DNA of 27,275 bases from an uncultured Peptoniphilus sp. (GCF_946222045.1 NZ_CAMILN010000024.1:1-27275); one strand, 5' to 3'; numbered from the stretch's first letter, positions 16,008 through 24,117 are shown. Translations and numbers: made by a program. Notes: generated by a model from the sequence alone, not told the origin.

Positions 16008-16769
16008 ATGGAATTGGCAGAAAAACTGAATCAACAATCTTATAAAAGACTTGCCTTTAAAGATATAAAAAAATACTTAATTGCAAATTTCTTATACAAG
16101 GGCGACTTGGATAGTATTAACATTTTACTTAATATTTACAATGTCTACGAATCCATAGAAAACATATATCCAAGATATGTCACTCTTGATAATTTAAGAA
16201 AGGATATTGTAAGAATATATAGGCAAAAAGAGGGAATAGAACTTATAGCCAGGAATCTCTCCAACCTTATACATGATGACATAAATAGGTTGGAGCTTTA
16301 CTTGTACTTAGAAGGCTATAGGCTTGGTTTTAACTCGAAAAAACACATAAATATGCTTGAGATAATAACTCTAAGATACCTTACAATAGATGAACTTTAC
16401 AATAGGAAGAAGCTTTTCCAATATGAGTTCAAAAATGAAGAAGTTTTGGCCTTTAAGAAGTTAGTTTTTAAAGAAATAAGAAAAGATAGACAAATCAGAA
16501 TTTTTATAAAAAACACTCTTACTGATGTGAGAAAAAAACTTTTAAACAGTAAGATTGCAAGTATAAACGATCATCTTGACATGCAGCTTATCTTTAGGAG
16601 CCAAGATGATGATGTTGAAATAAAAGAAGTTGACTCCTACTTAACAGATTCTGAAATTGAAAATTTAAATAATAAAATCTCTAAATTTCTCTACATAGAT
16701 TGCTTTAGAGTTTTTAGGAATGCCTTTTGGGATGGAGTTAATGATAGAGTTTTAAAGAGATATAAGTAA
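16008..16769 (+). CDS. Unrecognised 253-residue protein upstream of ruvC
   Basis: I do not recognise a family. The product is soluble in appearance: no signal peptide or membrane segment, rich in Ile, Leu, Lys and Asp, and predicted mostly helical from its composition. Aromatic-hydrophobic clusters occur at LLNIYNVYESIENIYPRY and near the C-terminus at FLYIDCFRVFRNAFWDG. The start at 16008 is set by GGAGG (15995-15999), 8 bases upstream; an in-frame GTG at 15960 sits inside the leader hairpin and would add residues of no obvious use. It ends in a hairpin that overlaps its stop codon, then ruvC follows. Position next to ruvCAB suggests, weakly, a link to DNA repair, but nothing in the sequence shows this. 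Confidence 0.8.
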   Translation: MELAEKLNQQSYKRLAFKDIKKYLIANFLYKGDLDSINILLNIYNVYESIENIYPRYVTLDNLRKDIVRIYRQKEGIELIARNLSNLIHDDINRLELYLYLEGYRLGFNSKKHINMLEIITLRYLTIDELYNRKKLFQYEFKNEEVLAFKKLVFKEIRKDRQIRIFIKNTLTDVRKKLLNSKIASINDHLDMQLIFRSQDDDVEIKEVDSYLTDSEIENLNNKISKFLYIDCFRVFRNAFWDGVNDRVLKRYK

Positions 16770-16793
16770 GGATAGTTTTATACTATCCTTTTT
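16768..16793 (+). terminator. Hairpin between the 253-residue protein gene and ruvC
   Basis: AAGGATAGT (16768-16776) pairs perfectly with ACTATCCTT (16782-16790) over 9 bp with a TTTAT loop, and ends in five T. The left arm overlaps the stop codon. The ruvC start is only 14 bases beyond the T run, so ruvC must be expressed by readthrough or from within the preceding gene. Confidence 0.82.
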
Positions 16794-16807
16794 AAAGTGG
16801 TGATAAA

Positions 16808-17302
16808 TTGGTAATTTTGGGGATAGACCCTGGTATAGCCATAGTTGGCTATGGTTTCTTAGAGCTTAAGGGAAATTCATATAGGGTTTTAGACTACGGT
16901 GCTATAACAACTGAAGCAAAAACTCCTCTTCCTGATAGGTTAAATTCAATCTTTGAAGAACTAAATGACTTAATAGAAAAATATAGACCAGAAGATATTG
17001 CTTTTGAGGAGCTTTTTTTCAACAAGAATGTGAAGACTGCCATAACAGTTGCCCAAGCTCGTGGAGTTGAAGTACTTGCTGCTAAAGAGTCTGGAGCGGG
17101 GATTTATGAATACACACCCCTCCAAGTAAAGCAAGCTATAGTTGGATATGGAAGAGCAACAAAAAATCAGGTTCAAGAGATGGTAAAAATTATTTTAAAT
17201 TTAGAAAAAGTTCCAAAACCTGATGATGTTGCAGATGCCTTGGCAGTTGCAATAACTCATGGCAGTTCAATTAAGTTTAAGGAAAGTTTTAGGATGATAT
17301 AA
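16808..17302 (+). CDS. ruvC: Holliday junction resolvase RuvC
   Basis: RuvC cuts Holliday junctions symmetrically after RuvAB branch migration. The 164-residue protein starts VILGIDPGIAIVGYGF; the four catalytic acids are visible as D7, E67 (AFEELFF), D140 and D143 (PDDVADALA). The start is a TTG with GGTGAT a few bases upstream (16799-16804); the next residues match the family N-terminus, and no ATG is near. It overlaps ruvA by one base (TAATG). ruvCAB are consecutive, giving one coupled recombination unit. Confidence 0.96.
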   Translation: MVILGIDPGIAIVGYGFLELKGNSYRVLDYGAITTEAKTPLPDRLNSIFEELNDLIEKYRPEDIAFEELFFNKNVKTAITVAQARGVEVLAAKESGAGIYEYTPLQVKQAIVGYGRATKNQVQEMVKIILNLEKVPKPDDVADALAVAITHGSSIKFKESFRMI

Positions 17303-17886
17303 TGATAGAATTTTTAAAGGGAAAAGTACACTCAACTGACAGGGGTTACTTAGTTCTTGAATCCAATGGAATAGGCTATATTGTAAATATGGTATCAAGA
17401 GAACTTCACACTTTTTATGAAAATGAAGAAGTTTTTATAAATATTAGGTTAGTTTTAAGAGAAGATGCTGCAATTTTATATGGTTTCAGACAGGTTGAAA
17501 CAAGGGATGCCTTTGATCTTCTTACAAGTGTAACAGGGATTGGCCCTAAACTTGCCATGGGAATACTTGATGGTGACGATGTATTTAATATTGCAAAATA
17601 TATTATATCTAAAGATGAGAAGTCCCTTACTAAATTACCAGGAATAGGCAAGAAAACTGCTCAAAGAATAATACTTGAATTAAAGGATAAGGTTGAAAAA
17701 CTAGATTTGGACTTAACGGCTATGACTAATGATGTTGAAACTATTGAAGAAAAGGATGATCCAGCAGTTGAGGCTCTTATTTCCTTAGGTTATAATGTAT
17801 ATGATGCTAAAAAAGCACTAGATAAGGTTGACTCTTCTCTTGATATTTCCGAGAGAATAAGAGAAGCTTTAAAATTAATGGGTTGA
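17302..17886 (+). CDS. ruvA: Holliday junction branch migration protein RuvA
   Basis: RuvA tetramers hold the four-way junction and load RuvB. The 194-residue protein has the N-terminal OB-fold (IEFLKGKVHSTDRGYLVLES), helix-hairpin-helix motifs at about 70-130 (LLTSVTGIGPKLAMGIL and LTKLPGIGKKTAQRIILELK) and the C-terminal RuvB-binding domain from about 147 (DPAVEALISLGYNVYDAKKA). AGGATGAT in the end of ruvC serves as ribosome binding site. Its start overlaps the ruvC stop by one base, and ruvB follows after 4 bases. Confidence 0.97.
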   Translation: MIEFLKGKVHSTDRGYLVLESNGIGYIVNMVSRELHTFYENEEVFINIRLVLREDAAILYGFRQVETRDAFDLLTSVTGIGPKLAMGILDGDDVFNIAKYIISKDEKSLTKLPGIGKKTAQRIILELKDKVEKLDLDLTAMTNDVETIEEKDDPAVEALISLGYNVYDAKKALDKVDSSLDISERIREALKLMG

Positions 17887-17890
17887 TACA

Positions 17891-18892
17891 ATGGAAAAAA
17901 ATAGATTAGTAGAGCCAGAACTTATTGATGGCGATGCTAGGGAGGTAAGTCTTAGACCTAAGTGGCTTGATGAGTATATTGGCCAGGACAAGGTAGTTGA
18001 AAATTTAAAGATTTTTATTGAAGCTGCAAAAAATAGGTCAGAACCTCTGGATCACACTCTTTTAAGTGGACCACCAGGACTTGGAAAAACTACCCTTGCT
18101 GGTATTATTGCAAATGAGATGGGTGTTAGCCTAAAGGTAACTTCAGGACCGGCCATAGAAAAGCAAGGTGACCTAGCAAGTATTCTAACAAATTTAAATA
18201 ATGACGATGTCCTTTTTATAGATGAAATTCATAGATTAAATAAATCTGTAGAAGAAATTTTATACCCTGCTATGGAAGACCATGCCCTAGACATAATAAT
18301 TGGAAAGGGACCTTCTGCAAGATCTATTAGACTTGATTTAGCGCCCTTTACTCTTATAGGGGCAACTACAAGAGCAGGGATGCTGACATCACCTCTTAGG
18401 GATAGATTTGGTGTAATGTTAAAATTAGACCTATACGACACAAAATCTCTTGTTGAGATAATTATGAGGTCTGCTAAGATTTTAAATGTTCCAATAGAAG
18501 AGGAAGGTGCTCTTGAGATTGCAAGAAGGTCTAGAGGAACACCGAGAATTGCTAATAGGTTATTAAAAAGAGTTAGAGACTATGCTGAGGTAAAAGAAGG
18601 GGGAGTTATAACAACTAAGGTTGCTATAAAGGGCCTCAATCTTCTTGAAATCGATAAGTTTGGACTAGATAATATTGACAGAAGAATTATACTTACAATG
18701 ATTGAGAAGTTTAATGGAAGACCAGTGGGTATTGATGCTATTTCAGCAGCCATTGGTGAAGATAAGGGAACAGTAGAAGATGTTTATGAGCCTTATTTAA
18801 TGCAAATAGGCTTTATTATTAGAACGCCTAGAGGAAGAGTGGCTACAAAAAGAGCCTATGACCATTTTGGATTGGAGTATAAGGATGAATAA
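17891..18892 (+). CDS. ruvB: Holliday junction branch migration ATPase RuvB
   Basis: RuvB is the hexameric AAA+ motor that pulls DNA arms through the RuvA-bound junction. In 333 residues it has Walker A GPPGLGKTTLA (60-70), Walker B VLFIDEIHRLNK (D111, E112), the sensor 1 region GATTRAGMLTSPLRDRFG with the arginine finger, and a C-terminal winged helix ending TPRGRVATKRAYDHFG. The ribosome binding site is weak (GGTTGAT), suggesting coupling to ruvA 4 bases upstream. Its end overlaps the next gene by 8 bases if that gene starts at 18885. Confidence 0.98.
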   Translation: MEKNRLVEPELIDGDAREVSLRPKWLDEYIGQDKVVENLKIFIEAAKNRSEPLDHTLLSGPPGLGKTTLAGIIANEMGVSLKVTSGPAIEKQGDLASILTNLNNDDVLFIDEIHRLNKSVEEILYPAMEDHALDIIIGKGPSARSIRLDLAPFTLIGATTRAGMLTSPLRDRFGVMLKLDLYDTKSLVEIIMRSAKILNVPIEEEGALEIARRSRGTPRIANRLLKRVRDYAEVKEGGVITTKVAIKGLNLLEIDKFGLDNIDRRIILTMIEKFNGRPVGIDAISAAIGEDKGTVEDVYEPYLMQIGFIIRTPRGRVATKRAYDHFGLEYKDE

Positions 18893-20015
18893 TAAAATGA
18901 AAAAAATATTATTGTTAGCTATATTTTTGGTTTTTCTACCATTAAATATATTTGCTAAGGAAGATTATGACAAGATTGATATTAAGGTTGGAAAATCTCT
19001 TTCAGCTGGTGAAAGTTTAAAAGTAAAGTCCAAATCAAATTTAAAAGTTATTACTTCCGATGAACAAGTTATTAATAATACTAATAACAAGGAAATAAAC
19101 GTTAAATTTGATGGAAAAAACATTAATCTAAATGGAAAAAATTTCAAGTTAAATAATTTTCCTCAAAATGGAGCTTTTTTAATTTCTTCTGATTCTCCAA
19201 TTTATGTAGATAAAATCAAGAGAAATTATGGAGGAGCAATTTCCTTTAGAGTCAATAATAAAAAGCTAGATATAGTGAACAGAGTTGAGATGGATGAGTA
19301 TTTAAAAGGAGTTCTACCAAAAGAAATGAGTCCAAGTTTCCCAATGGAATCATTAAAGGCCCAAGCTCTTTGTTCAAGATCTTTTGCCATAAATAACTAC
19401 AATAAGTTTATTAAAAATGGTTATAATCTTGATGATACTACAAGTTCTCAAGTTTACTATGGAAAAGATGTTGAAGAAAAAACAACGAATAAGGCCGTCG
19501 AAGAAACTATAGGTCAAGTTATTAAATACAAGGGTGAAGTAGCAGAGACTATATTCTGTGCTTCTTCTGGTGGATATACAGTTGCATCATCTGAAGCTTG
19601 GGGAGGAAATAGTGTTCCATATCTAATTTCTAAGGAAGATCCCTACTCAGTACATCCATGGAAGTATGAACTTAAAAATAGCGACTTAAAGAAATTAAAT
19701 TTATCTGACGTATTTAGCGTTAGTCTTGACTATAATAATTCAAATAGAGTAAATAATTTAACTTTCTCAACATCTAAAGGAGATGTAAAGATAAAGGCAA
19801 CAGACTTTAGACAAAAAATTGGCAATACAATTATTAAGTCCACTTTATTTGATGTAAATGTAATTGGAAACAAAGTATTTGTAAGTGGCAAGGGATATGG
19901 TCATGGTGTTGGCATGAGTCAATATGGTGCCGTTGAAATGGCCAAAAAAGGAAGTAATTATAAGGATATTATTGAATTTTATTTCCCAGGAACAAATATT
20001 GAAAAAATAAAATAA
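18885..20015 (+). CDS. Secreted SpoIID/LytB domain protein
   Basis: This family includes the sporulation lytic transglycosylase SpoIID and the amidase enhancer LytB; members also occur in bacteria that do not sporulate. The product has a signal peptide (MNNKMKKILLLAIFLVFLPL, likely cut near NIFA-KE). The SpoIID domain is visible as VEMDEYLKGVLPKEMSPSFP, where the glutamate of KEM corresponds to the catalytic one, then ESLKAQALCSRSFAI, CASSGG, and the C-terminal YGHGVGMSQYGA. I infer glycan-strand cleavage or enhancement of an amidase in the cell wall. I start at ATG 18885, with GGAG 7 bases upstream; ATG 18897 with AAGGAT is nearly as good and would not overlap ruvB. The next gene follows after 13 bases. 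Confidence 0.9.
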   Translation: MNNKMKKILLLAIFLVFLPLNIFAKEDYDKIDIKVGKSLSAGESLKVKSKSNLKVITSDEQVINNTNNKEINVKFDGKNINLNGKNFKLNNFPQNGAFLISSDSPIYVDKIKRNYGGAISFRVNNKKLDIVNRVEMDEYLKGVLPKEMSPSFPMESLKAQALCSRSFAINNYNKFIKNGYNLDDTTSSQVYYGKDVEEKTTNKAVEETIGQVIKYKGEVAETIFCASSGGYTVASSEAWGGNSVPYLISKEDPYSVHPWKYELKNSDLKKLNLSDVFSVSLDYNNSNRVNNLTFSTSKGDVKIKATDFRQKIGNTIIKSTLFDVNVIGNKVFVSGKGYGHGVGMSQYGAVEMAKKGSNYKDIIEFYFPGTNIEKIK

Positions 20016-20028
20016 TAGAAAGGCGAAA

Positions 20029-21048
20029 ATGAAAACAAAAGATTTTTATTACGACTTACCCAAGGAATTAATAGCACAACACCCTGAAGAAAAAAGAGAT
20101 CATTCAAGACTCCTTGTTTTAGACAAAGAAAGTGGAAAAATGGAACACAAACACTTTTATGACATCATTGACTATCTTAATGAGGGTGATTTGTTGGTAT
20201 TAAATGACACCAAGGTAATGCCTGCAAGAATTTATGGACATAGGGAAGGAAAAGAAGAGAAAATTGAATTCCTTCTTTTAAATAGAAAAGATGATGTTTG
20301 GGAATGTCTATCAAAGCCTGGTAAAAAAGCAAAAATAGGAACTAAAATTATTTTTAGTGACAAACTAAGTGCAGAAGTAGTTGATATTTCTGAAGATGGA
20401 TCTAGGTTTTTAAAATTTGAATACGATGGTATATTTGAAGAAATCTTAGATGAGCTTGGAGAAATGCCTCTACCTCCATATATAACAGAAAAGTTAGAGG
20501 ACAAAAATAGGTATCAAACAGTTTATGCAAGAGAAGAAGGATCAGCTGCTGCACCAACTGCAGGCCTTCACTTTACTAAGGACTTGCTAGAAAAAATAAA
20601 AGATAAGGGTATTGAAATTTGTTACATTACTCTTCACGTAGGTTTGGGAACCTTTAGACCGGTAAAAGTAGAAAATGTTGACGAACATGAAATGCATTCA
20701 GAATTTTATGTTATGACTAAGGAAGTTGCAGATAAAATTAATGCAGCTAAAGATAAGGGAAATAGGGTGATTGCAGTTGGGACAACAAGTGTTAGAACTG
20801 TTGAATCTATTGCCGATAATAATGGACGAGTTTGTGAAAAAAGTGGATTTACAAATATTTTTATTTATCCACCTTATAAGTTTAAATGCGTAGATGCCCT
20901 TATAACAAATTTTCACTTACCAGAATCCACTCTATTAATGTTAGTTTCATCCCTATCCAGTAGAGAAATTATTTTAAAGGCATATGAAGAAGCTGTTAAA
21001 GAAAGATATAGGTTTTTCAGTTTTGGTGATGCCATGTTTATAAGGTAG
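20029..21048 (+). CDS. queA: SAM:tRNA ribosyltransferase-isomerase QueA
   Basis: QueA transfers and isomerises the ribosyl group of SAM onto preQ1 in tRNA to give epoxyqueuosine. The 339-residue protein begins with the family motif FYYDLPKELIAQHPEEKRD, and has LLVLNDTKVMPAR, SAAAPTAGLHFT and HVGLGTFRPV, all typical. AAAGGCG lies shortly before the ATG. With tgt 5 bases downstream it forms the queuosine pair; the enzymes for preQ1 synthesis and for the final reduction (QueG/QueH) are not in the window. Confidence 0.97.
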   Translation: MKTKDFYYDLPKELIAQHPEEKRDHSRLLVLDKESGKMEHKHFYDIIDYLNEGDLLVLNDTKVMPARIYGHREGKEEKIEFLLLNRKDDVWECLSKPGKKAKIGTKIIFSDKLSAEVVDISEDGSRFLKFEYDGIFEEILDELGEMPLPPYITEKLEDKNRYQTVYAREEGSAAAPTAGLHFTKDLLEKIKDKGIEICYITLHVGLGTFRPVKVENVDEHEMHSEFYVMTKEVADKINAAKDKGNRVIAVGTTSVRTVESIADNNGRVCEKSGFTNIFIYPPYKFKCVDALITNFHLPESTLLMLVSSLSSREIILKAYEEAVKERYRFFSFGDAMFIR

Positions 21049-21053
21049 GTTTT

Positions 21054-22172
21054 ATGTTTAAATTTGATTTATTAAAAACATCCAAGGATTCAAAAGCGAG
21101 GCTTGGAAAAATAACTACAAATCACGGAGAAATTGAAACTCCAATCTTTATGCCAGTGGGAACAAGGGCAACAGTTAAGACAATGACTCCAGATGAGCTT
21201 AAAGATATAGGGGCACAAATAATTTTATCCAATACCTATCATTTATTTTTAAGACCAGGTACTGAAATAATAGAAAAAGCTGGCGGCCTTCACAAGTTTA
21301 TGAACTGGGACAAGCCAATCCTCACTGACTCTGGAGGATTCCAAGTTTTTTCTCTATCAGATAATAGAAAAATAACTGAAGAGGGCGTTCATTTTAGGAG
21401 TCATATTGACGGAAGCAAGATGTTTATATCTCCAGAAAAATCTATTGATATACAAAACATCTTAGGCTCAGATATTATTATGGCCTTTGATGAGTGTGCA
21501 CCATATCCAGCAAGTCATGAATATATTGATCATTCAATGAAAAGAACTCTTAGATGGGCAAAGAGATGTAAAGAACACCACAAGAATGTAGACAATCAAA
21601 CACTTTTTGGAATCATTCAAGGTGGAATGTATAAGGATCTAAGAGAAATTTCTGCAAAAGAAATGGTAGATATGGACTTTAAGGGTTACTCTATTGGTGG
21701 ACTTTCTGTTGGTGAACCAGTAGATTTAATGACAGAAATTTTAGATTACACAACTGACTTTATGCCAGAAAACAAACCAAGGTATTTAATGGGAGTTGGA
21801 AGTCCAGATTATTTATTCGAAGCAGTTGAAAGAGGAGTAGACATGGCAGACTGTGTTCTTCCTACAAGAATTGCAAGAAACGGAACTGTCCTTACTCATC
21901 AGGGAAGAATTCCAATTAAGAATGCAGTTTTCAAAGAAGACTTTTCTAGACTTGATGATGAATGTGACTGCTACACTTGTAGAAACTTTTCTAAGGCTTA
22001 TCTTAGACACTTATTCAATGTAGACGAGATTCTCGGTATGAGACTTGCAACAATTCACAATCTTTACTTCTTAATTGATATGATGGAAAATATTAGAGAA
22101 TCAATTAGGGGAGATTACTTCCTAGAATATAAAAGAGATTTTTACAAGAAGTATGGTTATAAGCAAGACTAA
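21054..22172 (+). CDS. tgt: tRNA-guanine transglycosylase Tgt
   Basis: Tgt exchanges G34 in the anticodon of Tyr, His, Asn and Asp tRNAs for preQ1, which QueA then modifies. The 372-residue protein shows SGGFQVFSL, FDECAPYPA, GIIQGGMYKDLR and the nucleophile region GVDMADCVLPTRIARNG. The zinc site is CDCYTCRNFSKAYLRHL (three Cys and one His). AAGGTAGG precedes the ATG, and queA ends 5 bases before. No terminator is seen behind it, but a promoter for yajC follows. Confidence 0.98.
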   Translation: MFKFDLLKTSKDSKARLGKITTNHGEIETPIFMPVGTRATVKTMTPDELKDIGAQIILSNTYHLFLRPGTEIIEKAGGLHKFMNWDKPILTDSGGFQVFSLSDNRKITEEGVHFRSHIDGSKMFISPEKSIDIQNILGSDIIMAFDECAPYPASHEYIDHSMKRTLRWAKRCKEHHKNVDNQTLFGIIQGGMYKDLREISAKEMVDMDFKGYSIGGLSVGEPVDLMTEILDYTTDFMPENKPRYLMGVGSPDYLFEAVERGVDMADCVLPTRIARNGTVLTHQGRIPIKNAVFKEDFSRLDDECDCYTCRNFSKAYLRHLFNVDEILGMRLATIHNLYFLIDMMENIRESIRGDYFLEYKRDFYKKYGYKQD

Positions 22173-22183
22173 AAATATATTCT

Positions 22184-22211
22184 TGTTAAGTTATTGGATT
22201 AAATGTATAAT
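22184..22211 (+). promoter_or_regulatory. Promoter for the yajC-scfA-scfB unit
   Basis: TTGTTA (22184-22189) and a perfect TATAAT (22206-22211) are separated by 16 bases; a second TATAAT overlaps at 22211-22216. This is the only promoter-like sequence near yajC and would allow the SCIFF genes to be expressed apart from queA-tgt. Confidence 0.65.
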
Positions 22212-22246
22212 ATAATTATCAATTACTAAAAAGAAAGGGGTTAATA

Positions 22247-22546
22247 ATGGATCAAAACGCAATGTTAAACTTTATTCCTTTAATATTGATGTTTGTTGTT
22301 TTTTATTTTTTCATAATAAGACCACAAAAGAAAAAAGCAAATGAAATAAATGAAATGCGTGAGAACTTAAAGGTTGGAGATAAAATAATAACAATCGGCG
22401 GTATTATTGGAAAAATTATCCTTGTAAAGGAAGATTACTTAGTTATCGAAACTTCATCTGACAATACTAAAATTGAAGTCATGAAGTGGGGAGTTAATGG
22501 TACTTATAAAAAGAACGCTGATCTAAAAGATGCTGAAGAAGAGTAG
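22247..22546 (+). CDS. yajC: Preprotein translocase accessory subunit YajC
   Basis: YajC is a small membrane protein that associates with SecDF and the SecYEG translocase. The 99-residue product has one membrane segment (about residues 6-24), then RPQKKKANEINEMRENLKVG and the ITIGGIIGKI segment, all characteristic. AAAGGGG lies about 7 bases before the ATG. secD and secF, its frequent neighbours, are not present; instead the SCIFF genes follow after 8 bases, an arrangement common in Clostridia. Confidence 0.94.
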   Translation: MDQNAMLNFIPLILMFVVFYFFIIRPQKKKANEINEMRENLKVGDKIITIGGIIGKIILVKEDYLVIETSSDNTKIEVMKWGVNGTYKKNADLKDAEEE

Positions 22547-22554
22547 GAGATATT

Positions 22555-22701
22555 ATGAAACACGTTAAAACACTTACACAAAAAAACCTTAAGAAAACTT
22601 ATGAAAAAGGCGGATGTGGCGAATGTCAAACATCTTGTCAATCAGCTTGCAAAACTAGCTGTACAGTTGGAAACCAAAAATGTGAAAATACTGAAAACTA
22701 A
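22555..22701 (+). CDS. scfA: SCIFF ranthipeptide precursor ScfA (48 residues, six Cys)
   Basis: This short gene encodes a 48-residue peptide with exactly six cysteines: C21, C24, C28, C32, C36 and C43, all in the second half, after a Lys/Thr-rich leader (MKHVKTLTQKNLKKTYEKGG). The core CGECQTSCQSACKTSCTV matches the six-cysteines-in-forty-five (SCIFF) family, which is nearly universal in Clostridia. From memory, in the studied homologue CteA the maturase CteB joins C32 to T37 by a thioether; both residues are at the same numbers here. TAGGAGA, made from the yajC stop, lies 4 bases before the ATG. The radical SAM maturase scfB follows. The biological role of SCIFF peptides is not settled. Confidence 0.95.
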   Translation: MKHVKTLTQKNLKKTYEKGGCGECQTSCQSACKTSCTVGNQKCENTEN

Positions 22702-22727
22702 GGCAAGGGAAACCTTGCTTTTATTTT
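22700..22727 (+). terminator. Hairpin between scfA and scfB
   Basis: GCAAGG (22703-22708) and CCTTGC (22713-22718) enclose a GAAA tetraloop; three outer pairs extend the stem to 9 bp. It is followed by TTTTATTTT, an interrupted T run. It lies directly after the scfA stop and 27 bases before scfB, with no promoter between. I read it as a partial terminator or mRNA-stabilising hairpin. Confidence 0.8.
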
Positions 22728-22753
22728 GTTAGGGGTTAAGTAAAGGAGAAAAG

Positions 22754-24106
22754 ATGGAAGAAAGAATTCATAAATTTTATTTAAATGATAGATATATTGT
22801 CCTTGACATAGCAAGTGGATCAGTCCATGTTGTAGAAAAAATTGTATACGAGATGATTGATGACTATGAAAAATTATCAAAAGATGAAGTAATAGAAAAA
22901 TTTTCAAAACTTTATAATGAAGAAGATGCTAAAGAAGCTTATGAAGAAATAGACTACTTAACTAAGGAAGGTTTATTATTTTCTGAAGATGAACACTTTA
23001 AACTTCCTAAATACAACCCACAAAATGTTGTAAAAGCTCTTTGCCTTCATGTTGCACACGACTGTAATCTAAGATGTAAGTATTGCTTTGCATCCCAAGG
23101 TGACTTCAAGGGTGATAGAAGTCTTATGACTTTTGAAACTGGTAAGAAGGCATTGGACTTCTTATTACAAAATTCTGGTAACAGAAGAAATCTTGAAGTT
23201 GATTTCTTTGGTGGGGAACCTCTAATGAACTTTGACCTAGTAAAAAAACTTGTTGCTTACGGTAGAGAAGAGGAAAAGAAATACGACAAACATTTCAGAT
23301 TTACTATTACGACTAATGGTGTTCTACTTGATGATGAAATCCAAGATTTTATTAATGAAAATATGGACAATGTTGTCTTATCAATTGATGGAAGAAAGGA
23401 TATAAACGATGAGATGCGTCCTACTACAAATGGCAAGGGATCTTACGATATAATTGTTCCTAAGTTTAAAGAACTAATTGATAAAAGAGGGGACAAGGAC
23501 TACTTCATTAGGGGAACTTTTACAAATGAAAACTTAGACTTTTCTGAAGACCTAAAAGATTTCTATTCTCACGGATTTAAAAAGACGTCTATCGAACCAG
23601 TAGTTACTGATGAGAGAGAGCCTTATGCTATTAGAGAAGAACATCTTGATAAGATTTTAAGTGAATATGAAAAAATGTCCAAAGATTATATCGAAATAAG
23701 AAAAAAAGATAAGGACTTTTCTTTCTTCCACTTTATTATAGACTTGTCTCAAGGACCTTGCATTGTTAAGAGAACTGTTGGTTGTGGTGCTGGATCAGAA
23801 TATGTCGCCATAACTCCACAAGGTGAAATTTATCCTTGTCACCAATTTGTCGGCGAAGAAGACTTCTTGCTTGGTAATGTTGATGAGGGGATAAAAAATA
23901 CTGACTTGAGAGATACTTTTAAAAACTCTAATGTTTATACAAATGAAGATTGTCCTACTTGCTGGGCAAGATATTATTGTTCAGGTGGTTGTCACGCCAA
24001 CGCTTACTACAGCAACAATGACTTAAGCAAACCTTATAAGGTTGGATGTGAAATGGAAAAGAAAAGAATTGAATGTGCAATTTCAGTTCTAGCTAATGAA
24101 GAATAA
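22754..24106 (+). CDS. scfB: SCIFF radical SAM maturase ScfB
   Basis: This radical SAM/SPASM enzyme installs thioether cross-links on ScfA. The first ~75 residues resemble a PqqD-like peptide-recognition domain (SGSVHVVEKIVYEMIDDYEK). The radical SAM cluster is C104-x3-C108-x2-C111 (CNLRCKYC), followed by FFGGEPLMN. The C-terminal SPASM domain contains VGCGAGSEYVAITPQGEIYP-C, then CPTCWARYYCSGGCHANAYY and a last cysteine in VGCEMEKKR, enough to bind two auxiliary iron-sulfur clusters. Length is 450 residues, as in characterised members. AAAGGAG lies 5 bases before the ATG. A hairpin separates it from the precursor gene, and a terminator follows. Confidence 0.96.
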   Translation: MEERIHKFYLNDRYIVLDIASGSVHVVEKIVYEMIDDYEKLSKDEVIEKFSKLYNEEDAKEAYEEIDYLTKEGLLFSEDEHFKLPKYNPQNVVKALCLHVAHDCNLRCKYCFASQGDFKGDRSLMTFETGKKALDFLLQNSGNRRNLEVDFFGGEPLMNFDLVKKLVAYGREEEKKYDKHFRFTITTNGVLLDDEIQDFINENMDNVVLSIDGRKDINDEMRPTTNGKGSYDIIVPKFKELIDKRGDKDYFIRGTFTNENLDFSEDLKDFYSHGFKKTSIEPVVTDEREPYAIREEHLDKILSEYEKMSKDYIEIRKKDKDFSFFHFIIDLSQGPCIVKRTVGCGAGSEYVAITPQGEIYPCHQFVGEEDFLLGNVDEGIKNTDLRDTFKNSNVYTNEDCPTCWARYYCSGGCHANAYYSNNDLSKPYKVGCEMEKKRIECAISVLANEE

Positions 24107-24117
24107 TAAAAATTTTT

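Noticed and set aside
18885..20015. SpoIID-like gene as evidence that the organism forms spores
   Set aside because: SpoIID/LytB domain proteins occur widely in non-sporulating Firmicutes, and no other sporulation gene is present in the window.
20016..20028. preQ1 riboswitch controlling queA-tgt
   Set aside because: Only 13 bases separate the previous gene from queA, too little for the aptamer, and nothing similar is seen before tgt.
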